Shown here piece after piece: positions 1 through 8,200 of a stretch of DNA of 14,558 nt. Each line of letters begins with the position of its first letter. Positions within the stretch are counted from its first letter, which is position 1. This DNA is from JAAYJG01 sp964450305. GTDB taxonomy: Bacteria; Bacillota; Clostridia; DSM-8532. Made by a program: the position numbers and the translations under genes. The stretch spans positions 1-14,558 of the forward strand of contig CAYVFB010000086.1 of assembly GCA_964450305.1 (NCBI GenBank). The letters are read 5' to 3'. The notes under the pieces were generated by a model. It was not told where the DNA came from, made no database searches, and saw only the letters and a list, made by a program, of their open reading frames with translations.

Positions 1-28
1 TGCAATCGCAACACACCGTTACAAGGTT

Positions 29-47
29 CTTATCACGTAGTGATAAG
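29..47. repeat. Perfect 8-bp palindrome at the predicted start point, operator-like
   Basis: CTTATCAC (29-36) and GTGATAAG (40-47) are perfect inverted repeats around GTA. The predicted start point (~44) of the leftward promoter falls inside, a position typical of a repressor operator or of a hairpin at the very 5' end of the RNA. The palindrome is also nested in a direct repeat, AAGGTTCTTAT at 23-33 and 45-55, with a 22-base period. The role is inferred; no regulator is encoded nearby. Confidence 0.45.
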
Positions 48-50
48 GTT

Positions 51-79
51 CTTATAGCAACAGAAATGATTGCTTGCAA
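51..79 (-). promoter_or_regulatory. Leftward promoter TTGCAA-17-TATAAG for a gene beyond the left edge
   Basis: On the minus strand TTGCAA (79-74) is followed by exactly 17 bases and then TATAAG (56-51). The start point would be near 44 and transcription leaves the window on the left. The -35 lies in the palindrome ATTGCAAGCAAT (80-69). The whole -35 to -10 block matches the promoter at 14526-14554 at 24 of 29 positions. The driven gene is not in the window, so its identity is unknown. Confidence 0.55.
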
Positions 80-154
80 TTATATTACGCGGTTTAGCAC
101 GAATCAGTAAAATGTGCTATGTTGCAGATATAAAATAAACGGAGAGAAAAAAAG

Positions 155-196
155 ATGAAGGCAGTGATGGTTGGTATACACCAATCACAAACCTGA
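155..196 (+). CDS. Possible 13-residue ORF of unknown function
   Basis: An ATG at 155 opens a short frame, MKAVMVGIHQSQT, ending in TGA at 194-196. It is preceded by GGAGAG (141-146) with an 8-base gap, a good ribosome binding site for so short a frame, and by an AT-rich stretch with TATAAA/TAAAAT (129-136) but no convincing -35 box. It could be a leader peptide, the 5' stub of a decayed gene, or chance. It lies between the leftward promoter at 51-79 and the convergent traX stop at 220. Coding is not established. Confidence 0.2.
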   Translation: MKAVMVGIHQSQT

Positions 197-219
197 AACC
201 GATGATGAATTAATTAGAT

Positions 220-945
220 CTATGCGATCAGCGCGTGAATCAGGTACAAAACAATCATATGCCCGGGGTAAAATGCATAGAAGAAAAACTTCATTTTTCG
301 GCCCTGCTCGTGATTATACATTGATATTAAAAAAGCCGACAGCATGGAATACAGCTGTATGGAATGGGGAAATGCCGCATATCCGTTCTGAACAAGGCTG
401 AGTCCCATTTCAAAACACCCATATGCCGCATGGAGCACGATGGTTCCAATGAAAATCTTTTTTATATCTGTACCGGCCAGGTAAAACATCAATATGTAAA
501 ACACACCATACGCGCCATAATCGGCACCGGTCACCTGTGCCAGCACCGCCATGGCGGTTGCCGCAAGCCAGGACAACAGAATGTTTTTATTCTTTAACCG
601 ATCAAACAAGGCGATGGCTGCCAGGCCAAAAAACAGGGTTGCAAAGATGTTCAGCACATAATGGGCGCCGAAATAAGGGTTATTGGTCAGCCTTCCATAA
701 ATGGTTGAGAACCAGTCCGGAATTTGAAACAAAACACCACAAAGCCCTAAACGCAGCAAGTATTTCTTAACCGATCGGGTATGAAAGAAGCCCTGTGCAA
801 TAAAAAATGCGAACAATGGGAACGAAAGACGGCCGAGGATACGAAGAAAGGTGACATGGGGAAAAAACAGCGCCCCTGTATGATCAATGACCATCAAAAC
901 AATCGCGATCATTTTTAGCTGAAAAGCATTCAGACGTTTTTCCAT
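220..945 (-). CDS. TraX family integral membrane protein
   Basis: This 241-residue protein has about seven to eight hydrophobic membrane segments. The TraX-like N-terminus places a hydrophobic helix before VIDHTG (about residues 19-24), followed by LRILGRLSFPLFAFFIAQGF (about 34-53) and a basic FHTRSVKKYLLRL segment. TraX was named for F-plasmid pilin N-acetylation, but most chromosomal Firmicute members are of unknown function and probably act as membrane acyltransferase-like proteins. No conjugation gene is present here, so a conjugative role is not supported. The start is ATG at 945, preceded by GTGAGG at a 5-base gap. A REP-like repeat (1021-1081) and the divergent cysteine-rich gene lie upstream. 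I see no confident promoter. Downstream, on the minus strand, a weak hairpin (about 190-164) is followed by a T-run about 12 bases later, which may terminate it. Confidence 0.88.
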   Translation of the reverse strand: MEKRLNAFQLKMIAIVLMVIDHTGALFFPHVTFLRILGRLSFPLFAFFIAQGFFHTRSVKKYLLRLGLCGVLFQIPDWFSTIYGRLTNNPYFGAHYVLNIFATLFFGLAAIALFDRLKNKNILLSWLAATAMAVLAQVTGADYGAYGVFYILMFYLAGTDIKKIFIGTIVLHAAYGCFEMGLSLVQNGYAAFPHSIQLYSMLSAFLISMYNHEQGRKMKFFFYAFYPGHMIVLYLIHALIA

Positions 946-1020
946 AATTCCTCACAATGACTGATTTCATGTTACTATTCAGAGGAAAGCAGGCACAGCC
1001 TGTTGAGCAAAGTGTCTGCC

Positions 1021-1081
1021 ATCCTGAACGAAGTGAAGGATCTTCGCGTTAGTACTCAAGAGCCTTCGCCGAGCACAGGAT
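1021..1081. repeat. REP/MITE-like inverted repeat, copy 1
   Basis: The left arm (1021-1043, beginning ATCCTGAACGAAGTGAAGG) and right arm (1061-1081, beginning AGCCTTCGCCGAGC) are imperfect inverted repeats that can fold into a long hairpin around a 17-base loop. A second copy with the same arms is at 11764-11825. Similarity extends into both flanks: AAGTG-CTG-CAT before, and GGATAAAACA followed by an AT-rich stretch with CTGTAA-like sequence after. From memory, related CATTCTGA-CGAAG-GAAG-ATCT sequences are common intergenic repeats in bacteria; I could not check this. It lies between the divergent traX and the cysteine-rich gene. Confidence 0.8.
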
Positions 1082-1199
1082 AAAACACATATTTGTAAAC
1101 AGTAACGATTTCATTCTAACGGATTTGAGGTTCATTTTCCATAGTTCTGCAAAAAAAATGCGGTACTATTTCCCGTGCTCTGTTTTCCACAGAGGCCTG

Positions 1200-1208
1200 T
1201 GATATAAT
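1200..1208 (+). promoter_or_regulatory. Extended -10 promoter for the cysteine-rich gene
   Basis: TGATATAAT (1200-1208) is a consensus TG-n-TATAAT extended -10. The -35 region (around 1180-1185, CTGTTT) is weak, as is common with extended -10 promoters. The predicted start is near 1215, just before AGGAGG at 1219-1224. Confidence 0.6.
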
Positions 1209-1234
1209 GAAAGCAAATAGGAGGCAGGTCAGGG

Positions 1235-1564
1235 TTGATAGATATGAAAAAGAAGGTTTCCATAGACAATAGTTGCAGAAGCTGCATCAGAGGGGTTGCC
1301 ATCGGCATCAGAAATGAGATTTTGTGCCGTGAAAAGGGCGTGGTATCCCCAAACTACAGCTGCAACCGTTTTATGGCCTTTGATCAGGATTCGCTGAAAC
1401 GCCAGATCAGTTTGCGCTGTTCCGACTGCCTGCATTTTACCTTCACACCCGATACTCATAACAGCAATTACGGCGTCTGCAGCTTGTTTTCAGTTCGTAA
1501 ATGTGATGGCAGCCAGAAGAAAGCATGTTCCAAGTTTACACGAAGAAGCTCCCGCACGGCATAA
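1235..1564 (+). CDS. Cysteine-rich small protein, two probable metal-binding modules
   Basis: This 109-residue protein has nine cysteines and no match I can name. Module 1 is C14-x2-C17-x13-C31-x11-C43-x2-F, with the phrase GVVSPNYSC. Module 2 is C62-x2-C65, C82, C90, C98-x2-F. The two halves look like diverged copies of a zinc-ribbon-like or Fe-S-binding unit, which is inference from cysteine spacing only. Similar short CxxC...GVVSP...C proteins occur in Clostridia as hypothetical proteins (from memory). I chose the TTG at 1235 because AGGAGG (1219-1224) is 10 bases upstream; the ATG at 1244 would remove three residues and sits 19 bases from that site. The basic tail KFTRRSSRTA could contact nucleic acid. 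The gene is monocistronic: an extended -10 precedes it and a strong terminator follows at 1614-1642. Confidence 0.72.
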   Translation: MIDMKKKVSIDNSCRSCIRGVAIGIRNEILCREKGVVSPNYSCNRFMAFDQDSLKRQISLRCSDCLHFTFTPDTHNSNYGVCSLFSVRKCDGSQKKACSKFTRRSSRTA

Positions 1565-1613
1565 AGCATGTCAGCAAATATTGCACTTGTTGAACGATTA
1601 TCTACTGATAATG

Positions 1614-1642
1614 AAAAGACCGGCAGTAACTGCCGGTCTTTT
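1614..1642. terminator. Bidirectional intrinsic terminator between rpoC and the cysteine-rich gene
   Basis: AAAAGACCGGCAGT (1614-1627) and ACTGCCGGTCTTTT (1629-1642) are perfect 14-base inverted repeats around a single A. Each strand therefore has a GC-rich stem followed by a T-run. It lies 21 bases past the rpoC stop on the minus strand and 49 bases past the cysteine-rich gene stop on the plus strand, so it ends both convergent transcripts. Confidence 0.93.
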
Positions 1643-1663
1643 AGTTTTACATTTGTTTTTTGC

Positions 1664-4600
1664 TTACAGCTTTTCAAGGTATACGCTTTCGTCGCTTTCG
1701 GTCTGCTTCGTTCCGGCCTCAACCTCGATGTCGCGGTAAATATTCATGCCGGTACCGGCTGGAATCAGCTTACCGATGATCACGTTTTCCTTTAGTCCAA
1801 GCAGCGGATCGATCTTACCCTTGATCGCGGCTTCGGTAAGCACCCTGGTGGTTTCCTGGAAGGATGCGGCGGACAGGAAGGAGTCTGTAGCCAGCGATGC
1901 CTTGGTAATCCCCAGCAGAGTCCGTTTACCTTCGGACAAGCGCAGGTTGTTTGCTTCGGCTTCAGCATTAGACTGTTCAAACTCGAACATATCCACAAGG
2001 CTTCCCGGAAGCAGGTTGGTATCTCCGGCTTCATCCACCTTCACCTTGCGCAGCATCTGACGGACAATCACCTCGATATGCTTGTCATTGATATCCACGC
2101 CCTGCAGCCTGTAAACCTTCTGCACCTCGCGCAGCAGGTAGGACTGTACGGCATGGATGCCCTTGATTTTCAGAATATCGTGGGGGTTTACAGAGCCTTC
2201 AGTCAGCTCGTCACCGGCCTCCACTGCCTCACCGTCGGCAACCTTCAGCCTGGAGCCGTAGGGAATGAGGTAGGTATGTGCTTCACTGGAGTCGTTGCTG
2301 ACAACCACTTCGCGCTTCTTCTTGGTTTCCTTTAAAGCAACCACACCGGCAATTTCAGTGATGATTGCAAGACCCTTCGGTTTTCTTGCTTCAAACAATT
2401 CTTCAACACGGGGAAGACCCTGCGTGATATCGTCTCCCGCGACACCGCCGGTATGGAACGTACGCATGGTCAGCTGTGTACCCGGTTCACCGATGGACTG
2501 GGCAGCGATAATACCCACAGCCTCACCCACATTACATTCTTCACCGGTAGCAAGGTTCAGGCCGTAGCACTTCGCACAGACACCGGTCTTGGATCGGCAG
2601 GTTAACACGGAACGAATTCTTGCTTTCTTCACTCCGTTTTCCACCAGTTTGTGCGCTATTTTTTCAGTGATCAGATCATGATGGTGAACCAACACTTCTT
2701 TGGTTACCGGATCGATCATGTCTTCTGCTGCGTAGCGTCCTGTCAGGCGTTCTTCAAGACCTTCGATCTTTTCACCGCTGGTGACGATATCGGTAACAGC
2801 GATGCCTTCATCGGTTCCGCAATCGGCTTCACGAACAATAACATCCTGGCTGACATCAACCAGACGGCGGGTGAGATAACCGGAGTCGGCCGTTCTAAGG
2901 GCGGTGTCGGCCAAACCCTTTCGGGCGCCATGGGTAGAGATGAAGTATTCCAAAACGTTCAGGCCTTCACGGAAGTTGGACCGAATCGGAATTTCAATGG
3001 TTTCACCGGAGGTATCGGCCATCAGGCCGCGCATACCGGCAAGCTGGCGGATCTGGTTCACGTTACCACGGGCACCGGAGTTGGACATCATGTAAACCGG
3101 ATTAAACTTATCCATGCTGGCAATCAGCGCGTTCTTAACATCTTCAGTGGTCTTGTTCCAGGCATTGACAACCGCGTTTTTACGTTCTTCCTCGGTGATC
3201 ATCCCACGGCGGTATTGCTTGGTGATCATTTCAACCTTCTTATCGGTTTCCTCCAGATACTTCTGTTTGATCTCCGGAATGATCATGTCGGAAACACCGA
3301 TAGTCACGGCACCTTTGGTGGAATACTTAAACCCGAGCTTTTTAATGTCGTCCAGAACCTGAGCGGTAACATTGGCACCGTTTACACGGATGCAACGGTC
3401 GATGATTTTACCCAGTTCCTTTCTGCTCACCAGAAAATCAATTTCAGGCTTGAACAGATTATCTGGATCGTCTCTGTCTACATAGCCCAGATTCTGTGGA
3501 ATTGCCTGGTTAAAGATCAGCTTTCCAATGGTGGTTTCAACAATACCCCTCTTCTTCTCTCCGTCTACGGTTTTCGTAATGCGAACCTTTATGCGGGAGT
3601 GCAGCGAAATGATCTTGTTGTCGTAAGCCATCTGAGCTTCTTCCTGTGAGCTGAATATCTTGCCTTCACCAATGTCGCCTTCCTTATCAACGGTCAGGTA
3701 ATAACTGCCAAGAACCATGTCCTGTGTAGGCACGGTAACCGGCTTTCCGTCCTGAGGCTTTAACAGATTGTTTGCAGACAGCATCAGGAACCTTGCTTCA
3801 GCCTGCGCTTCAGCAGACAGTGGTACGTGAACGGCCATCTGGTCACCATCGAAGTCGGCGTTATAGGCGGTACATACCAGCGGATGAAGCTTCAGCGCAC
3901 GGCCTTCAACCAATACGGGCTCGAAAGCCTGAATACCCAGACGGTGCAGCGTCGGTGCGCGGTTCAACAGCACAGGATGCTCCTTGATAACTTCTTCAAG
4001 AACATCCCATACTTCATGGCGGACGCGCTCGACCATTCTCTTCGCGCTCTTAATATTATGGGCAAGCCCGCCTTCGACGAGCTTTTTCATCACAAAGGGT
4101 TTGAACAGCTCCAGTGCCATTTCCTTTGGCAGGCCGCACTGGAATATCTTTAACTCCGGACCGACGACGATAACCGAACGTCCGGAATAGTCCACGCGTT
4201 TACCCAGAAGGTTCTGGCGGAAGCGGCCCTGTTTACCCTTTAACATATCGGACAGGGACTTCAGCGGCCTGTTGCCGGGGCCCGTAACAGGGCGGCCGCG
4301 ACGGCCGTTGTCGATCAGCGCGTCGACGGACTCCTGAAGCATTCTCTTCTCATTGCGGACAATGATCTCGGGAGCGCCCAGGTCTAAAAGCCTTTTCAGG
4401 CGGTTGTTGCGGTTGATCACACGACGGTACAGGTCGTTCAAATCGGAGGTGGCGAACCGTCCGCCATCCAGCTGGACCATGGGGCGCAGCTCGGGCGGAA
4501 TGACCGGTACCACATCCAGTACCATCCATTCGGGCTTGTTTCCGGAGGTGCGGAAGGCTTCCACAACCTCCAGCCTTTTAATCGCGCGGATTTTTTTCTG

Positions 4601-5200
4601 GCCGCTGGTATCTTCCAGCTCACCGCGCAATTCCTTTGCAAGGGCATCCAGATCGATTTCCATTAACAGTTCCTTGATGGATTCGGCACCCATTCCGGCG
4701 CGGAAATTGCTTCCGAACTTTTCGATACTGTCCCTGTATTCCTTTTCATTTAAAATTTGCTTCTTTGACAGAGGGGTCTGTCCCGGGTCGATGACCACAT
4801 AGGAAGCAAAATACAATACCTTTTCCAGTGCCCTTGGTGACATATCGAGCAAAAGGCCCATGCGGCTGGGGATACCCTTGAAATACCATATGTGTGAAAC
4901 AGGCGCGGCCAGCTCGATGTGGCCCATTCTTTCACGGCGCACCTTTGAACGGGTTACCTCAACACCACAGCGGTCACAGACGATCCCCTTGTAGCGGATG
5001 CGCTTGTATTTGCCGCAATGACATTCCCAGTCCCGGGTGGGACCAAAGATTCTTTCACAGAACAACCCGTCACGTTCCGGCTTCAAGGTTCTATAGTTAA
5101 TGGTCTCGGGTTTTTTAACCTCTCCGCGTGACCATTCACGTATCTTTTCCGGAGAAGCCAGGCCTATCCGTATCGCATCAAAATTGTTCAATTCAAACAT
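1664..5200 (-). CDS. rpoC: DNA-directed RNA polymerase beta' subunit
   Basis: At 1178 residues this is a full-length beta' of Gram-positive size without a large trigger-loop insertion. It carries the clamp and half of the active centre of RNA polymerase. Zinc site 1 is C60, C62, C75, C78. The catalytic Mg-binding loop NADFDGDQM has D449, D451 and D453. Zinc site 2 is C794, C868, C875, C878. The trigger helix and loop begin at MRTFHTGGVAGDDITQGLPR (from M912). The C-terminus continues through the conserved SFLSAASFQETTRVL and LLGLKENVIIGKLIPAGTG regions, so the gene is intact. The start is ATG at 5200. AGGAGGTGA lies just before it and begins at the rpoB stop codon, which implies translational coupling. 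The gene ends at the perfect inverted-repeat terminator 1614-1642. No rpsL, rpsG or fusA follows, unlike the common order. Confidence 0.99.
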   Translation of the reverse strand: MFELNNFDAIRIGLASPEKIREWSRGEVKKPETINYRTLKPERDGLFCERIFGPTRDWECHCGKYKRIRYKGIVCDRCGVEVTRSKVRRERMGHIELAAPVSHIWYFKGIPSRMGLLLDMSPRALEKVLYFASYVVIDPGQTPLSKKQILNEKEYRDSIEKFGSNFRAGMGAESIKELLMEIDLDALAKELRGELEDTSGQKKIRAIKRLEVVEAFRTSGNKPEWMVLDVVPVIPPELRPMVQLDGGRFATSDLNDLYRRVINRNNRLKRLLDLGAPEIIVRNEKRMLQESVDALIDNGRRGRPVTGPGNRPLKSLSDMLKGKQGRFRQNLLGKRVDYSGRSVIVVGPELKIFQCGLPKEMALELFKPFVMKKLVEGGLAHNIKSAKRMVERVRHEVWDVLEEVIKEHPVLLNRAPTLHRLGIQAFEPVLVEGRALKLHPLVCTAYNADFDGDQMAVHVPLSAEAQAEARFLMLSANNLLKPQDGKPVTVPTQDMVLGSYYLTVDKEGDIGEGKIFSSQEEAQMAYDNKIISLHSRIKVRITKTVDGEKKRGIVETTIGKLIFNQAIPQNLGYVDRDDPDNLFKPEIDFLVSRKELGKIIDRCIRVNGANVTAQVLDDIKKLGFKYSTKGAVTIGVSDMIIPEIKQKYLEETDKKVEMITKQYRRGMITEEERKNAVVNAWNKTTEDVKNALIASMDKFNPVYMMSNSGARGNVNQIRQLAGMRGLMADTSGETIEIPIRSNFREGLNVLEYFISTHGARKGLADTALRTADSGYLTRRLVDVSQDVIVREADCGTDEGIAVTDIVTSGEKIEGLEERLTGRYAAEDMIDPVTKEVLVHHHDLITEKIAHKLVENGVKKARIRSVLTCRSKTGVCAKCYGLNLATGEECNVGEAVGIIAAQSIGEPGTQLTMRTFHTGGVAGDDITQGLPRVEELFEARKPKGLAIITEIAGVVALKETKKKREVVVSNDSSEAHTYLIPYGSRLKVADGEAVEAGDELTEGSVNPHDILKIKGIHAVQSYLLREVQKVYRLQGVDINDKHIEVIVRQMLRKVKVDEAGDTNLLPGSLVDMFEFEQSNAEAEANNLRLSEGKRTLLGITKASLATDSFLSAASFQETTRVLTEAAIKGKIDPLLGLKENVIIGKLIPAGTGMNIYRDIEVEAGTKQTESDESVYLEKL

Positions 5201-5213
5201 GCTCTGTCACCTC

Positions 5214-8200
5214 CTATACGTCATCGTCCTCGTCAAGCAGATCATCACTGTCGTCCGCCGCAAACAGTTCATCCACGGCATCTTCATCCAGTTCGTCCGC
5301 ATTGTCGAGATTATCAAGCTCTAAATCCACGTTAAATTCGTCATCCACAAATTCGCCGGCTTCTTCAAGGCCTTGATCCATGCTGGTATACATTTCATCT
5401 TCACGGCCTTCCAGGTTTACATCCAGCTCTTCCAGATCATCATCCACCGATTCCTTGATTTCAATTTCTTCGCGCTCTTCGCTGAACACCTTGACGTCCA
5501 GTGCCAGAGACTGCAATTCCTTCATCAGAACCTTGAACGATTCCGGAATGCCCGGTTCGGGAACATTCTCACCCTTGACAATGGCCTCGTAGGTCTTCAC
5601 GCGGCCTACCACGTCGTCGGACTTGACCGTGAGAATTTCCTGCAAGCTGTATGCCGCGCCGTATGCTTCCAGCGCCCAAACTTCCATTTCACCGAAGCGC
5701 TGGCCGCCAAACTGGGCTTTACCACCAAGAGGCTGCTGAGTAACCAGCGAGTATGGGCCTGTGGAACGGGCATGAATCTTGTCGTCAACAAGGTGGGCAA
5801 GCTTCAGGTAGTACATGTAGCCCACGGTTACACGGTTATCAAAAGGCTCGCCGGTACGGCCGTCGTACAGGACTGCTTTGCCGTCCTCCGGCAGGCCTGC
5901 TTTGATCAATGTATCGATAACATCCTGTTCGTTAGCCCCGTCAAAGACCGGAGTGGCAATTTTCCAGCCCAAAGCTTTTGCGGCATAGCCAAGGTGGACT
6001 TCCAGCACCTGACCGATATTCATACGGGACGGAACGCCCAGCGGATTCAAAACGATTTGAAGCGGCGTGCCATCGGGCAGGAACGGCATATCTTCTGCCG
6101 GAAGGATTCGGGAAATAACGCCCTTGTTTCCGTGGCGACCTGCCATTTTATCCCCGACAGAGACCTTTCTCTTTTGAGCAACATATACGCGTACCAGCTG
6201 ATTAACGCCCGGAGGCAGCTCGTCGCCGTTTTCGCGGGTGAATACGCGAACATCCACAATAATACCGGACTCACCATGGGGAATGCGCAGGGATGTATCT
6301 CTGACCTCTCTGGCCTTTTCACCGAAGATCGCGCGCAGCAGCCTTTCCTCGGCAGTCAGCTCAGTTTCTCCCTTCGGAGTGACCTTACCCACCAATACGT
6401 CACCGGCACGAACCTCTGCACCGATACGGATGATTCCGCGCTCATCAAGATCCTTCAGGGAATCTTCGCTGACATTGGGAATATCGCGGGTGATCTCTTC
6501 AGGACCAAGCTTGGTGTCACGGGATTCGGACTCGTACTCCTCGATATGGATGGAGGTATATACATCATCACGAACCAGCTCTTCGCTGATCAATATAGCA
6601 TCCTCGTAATTGTAGCCTTCCCAGGTCATAAACCCGATCAGCACGTTCTTGCCCAGAGCGATTTCACCCTTTTCGGTGGATGGGCCATCGGCAATGACAT
6701 CCCCGGCCTTCACAACCTCACCCTTCTTCACGATGGGGCGCTGGTTGATGCAGGTGCCCTGGTTGGATCTTTGATATTTTAACAATCTATGATGTTCTTT
6801 TGTTCCATTGTCCTGACGAATGACAATTTCACTGGCGGTAACCTTTTCGACCACGCCGTCGTTTTTGGATAGAATAACAACACCGGAATCCCTTGCGGCC
6901 TTATATTCAATGCCGGTCCCTACCAGGGGAGATTCAGGGCGGATGAGCGGCACAGCCTGACGCTGCATGTTGGAGCCCATCAGCGCACGGTTTGCGTCAT
7001 CGTTCTCGAGGAAGGGGATCATTGCGGTTGCAACGGACACCAGCTGCTTCGGTGAAACGTCCATATAGTCCACACGGTCAGTGTCCACTTCGAGAATTTC
7101 TTCATGGAAGCGACAACCGATACGCTTGCTGAGGAAACGTCCTTCCGAATCGAGGGGTTCGTTGGCTTCGGCAACAATATAGCCGTCTTCTTCGTCGGCA
7201 GTCATATAAAACACTTCGTTGGTAACATACCTGTTTTCCTTATCGACCCGGCGATACGGAGCTTCGATGAACCCATATTCGTTGATTTTGGCATAAGTAC
7301 TTAAAGAACCGATCAACCCGATGTTCGGGCCTTCAGGGGTTTCAATGGGGCACATGCGTCCATAGTGTGAATGGTGAACGTCACGAACCTCGAACCCCGC
7401 CCTCTCACGGGACAGACCGCCGGGGCCCAGTGCACTGAGACGGCGCTTGTGGGTCAGCTCAGCCAATGGGTTGGTTTGATCCATAAACTGTGACAGCTGG
7501 GAGCTTCCAAAGAACTCCTTGATGGCAGCAGCCACCGGGCGGATATTGATCAGCGCCTGAGGTGTGACAATATCGATGTCCTGGATGGTCATCCTTTCAC
7601 GAACGACACGTTCCATTCTGGCCAGGCCGATGCGGAACTGGTTCTGCAGCAGCTCGCCCACTGAACGTAAGCGGCGGTTACCCAGATGGTCGATATCATC
7701 CAGGGTACCGATGCCGTCATCCAGGCACAGAATGTAGTTTACAGAGGAGATAATATCTTCAATGGTGATGTTTTTTGGAATGAGCAGATCTTTATTAGCA
7801 GCCAGACCTGCTTTTATCTCTTCGTCGGTTTCATATTCCTTTAAAATTTCCTGAAGAACATCATAACGCACTTTTTCCGTAATGCCGACGTCCGATGCCT
7901 TGAAATTGATGTATGGCTGCAGATCGACGGTATTGTTTCCAATGATGCGCAGGGTTTTGCCGCTGACATCGATGTGAACCACATTAATACCGGAATTCTG
8001 GATCTGCCAGGCAAGCTCCTCGGTAATGACTTCGCCCTTGTTCACGAGAATTTCACCGGTCTGACCATCTGCTATGTTTTCCGCGGCAACCTGGTTCCAG
8101 ATACGCATGGCCAGAGCAAGCTTCTTGTTGAACTTATAACGCCCAACCTTGGACAGATCATACCGTTTCGGATCGAAGAAAAGGTTGTGTAAAAGGCTGC

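Noticed and set aside
220..945. Conjugative element suggested by the TraX name
   Set aside because: TraX-family proteins are common on Firmicute chromosomes, and no relaxase, coupling protein, pilus or integrase gene is present.
2651..3649. 332-codon open frame antisense to rpoC
   Set aside because: Same reasoning: shadow of conserved rpoC coding, no initiation signals, low-complexity translation.
5373..6782. 469-codon open frame antisense to rpoB
   Set aside because: It mirrors the codon structure of the highly conserved rpoB on the other strand, has no plausible ribosome site and no recognisable domain. A long antisense frame is expected opposite a biased, highly expressed gene.
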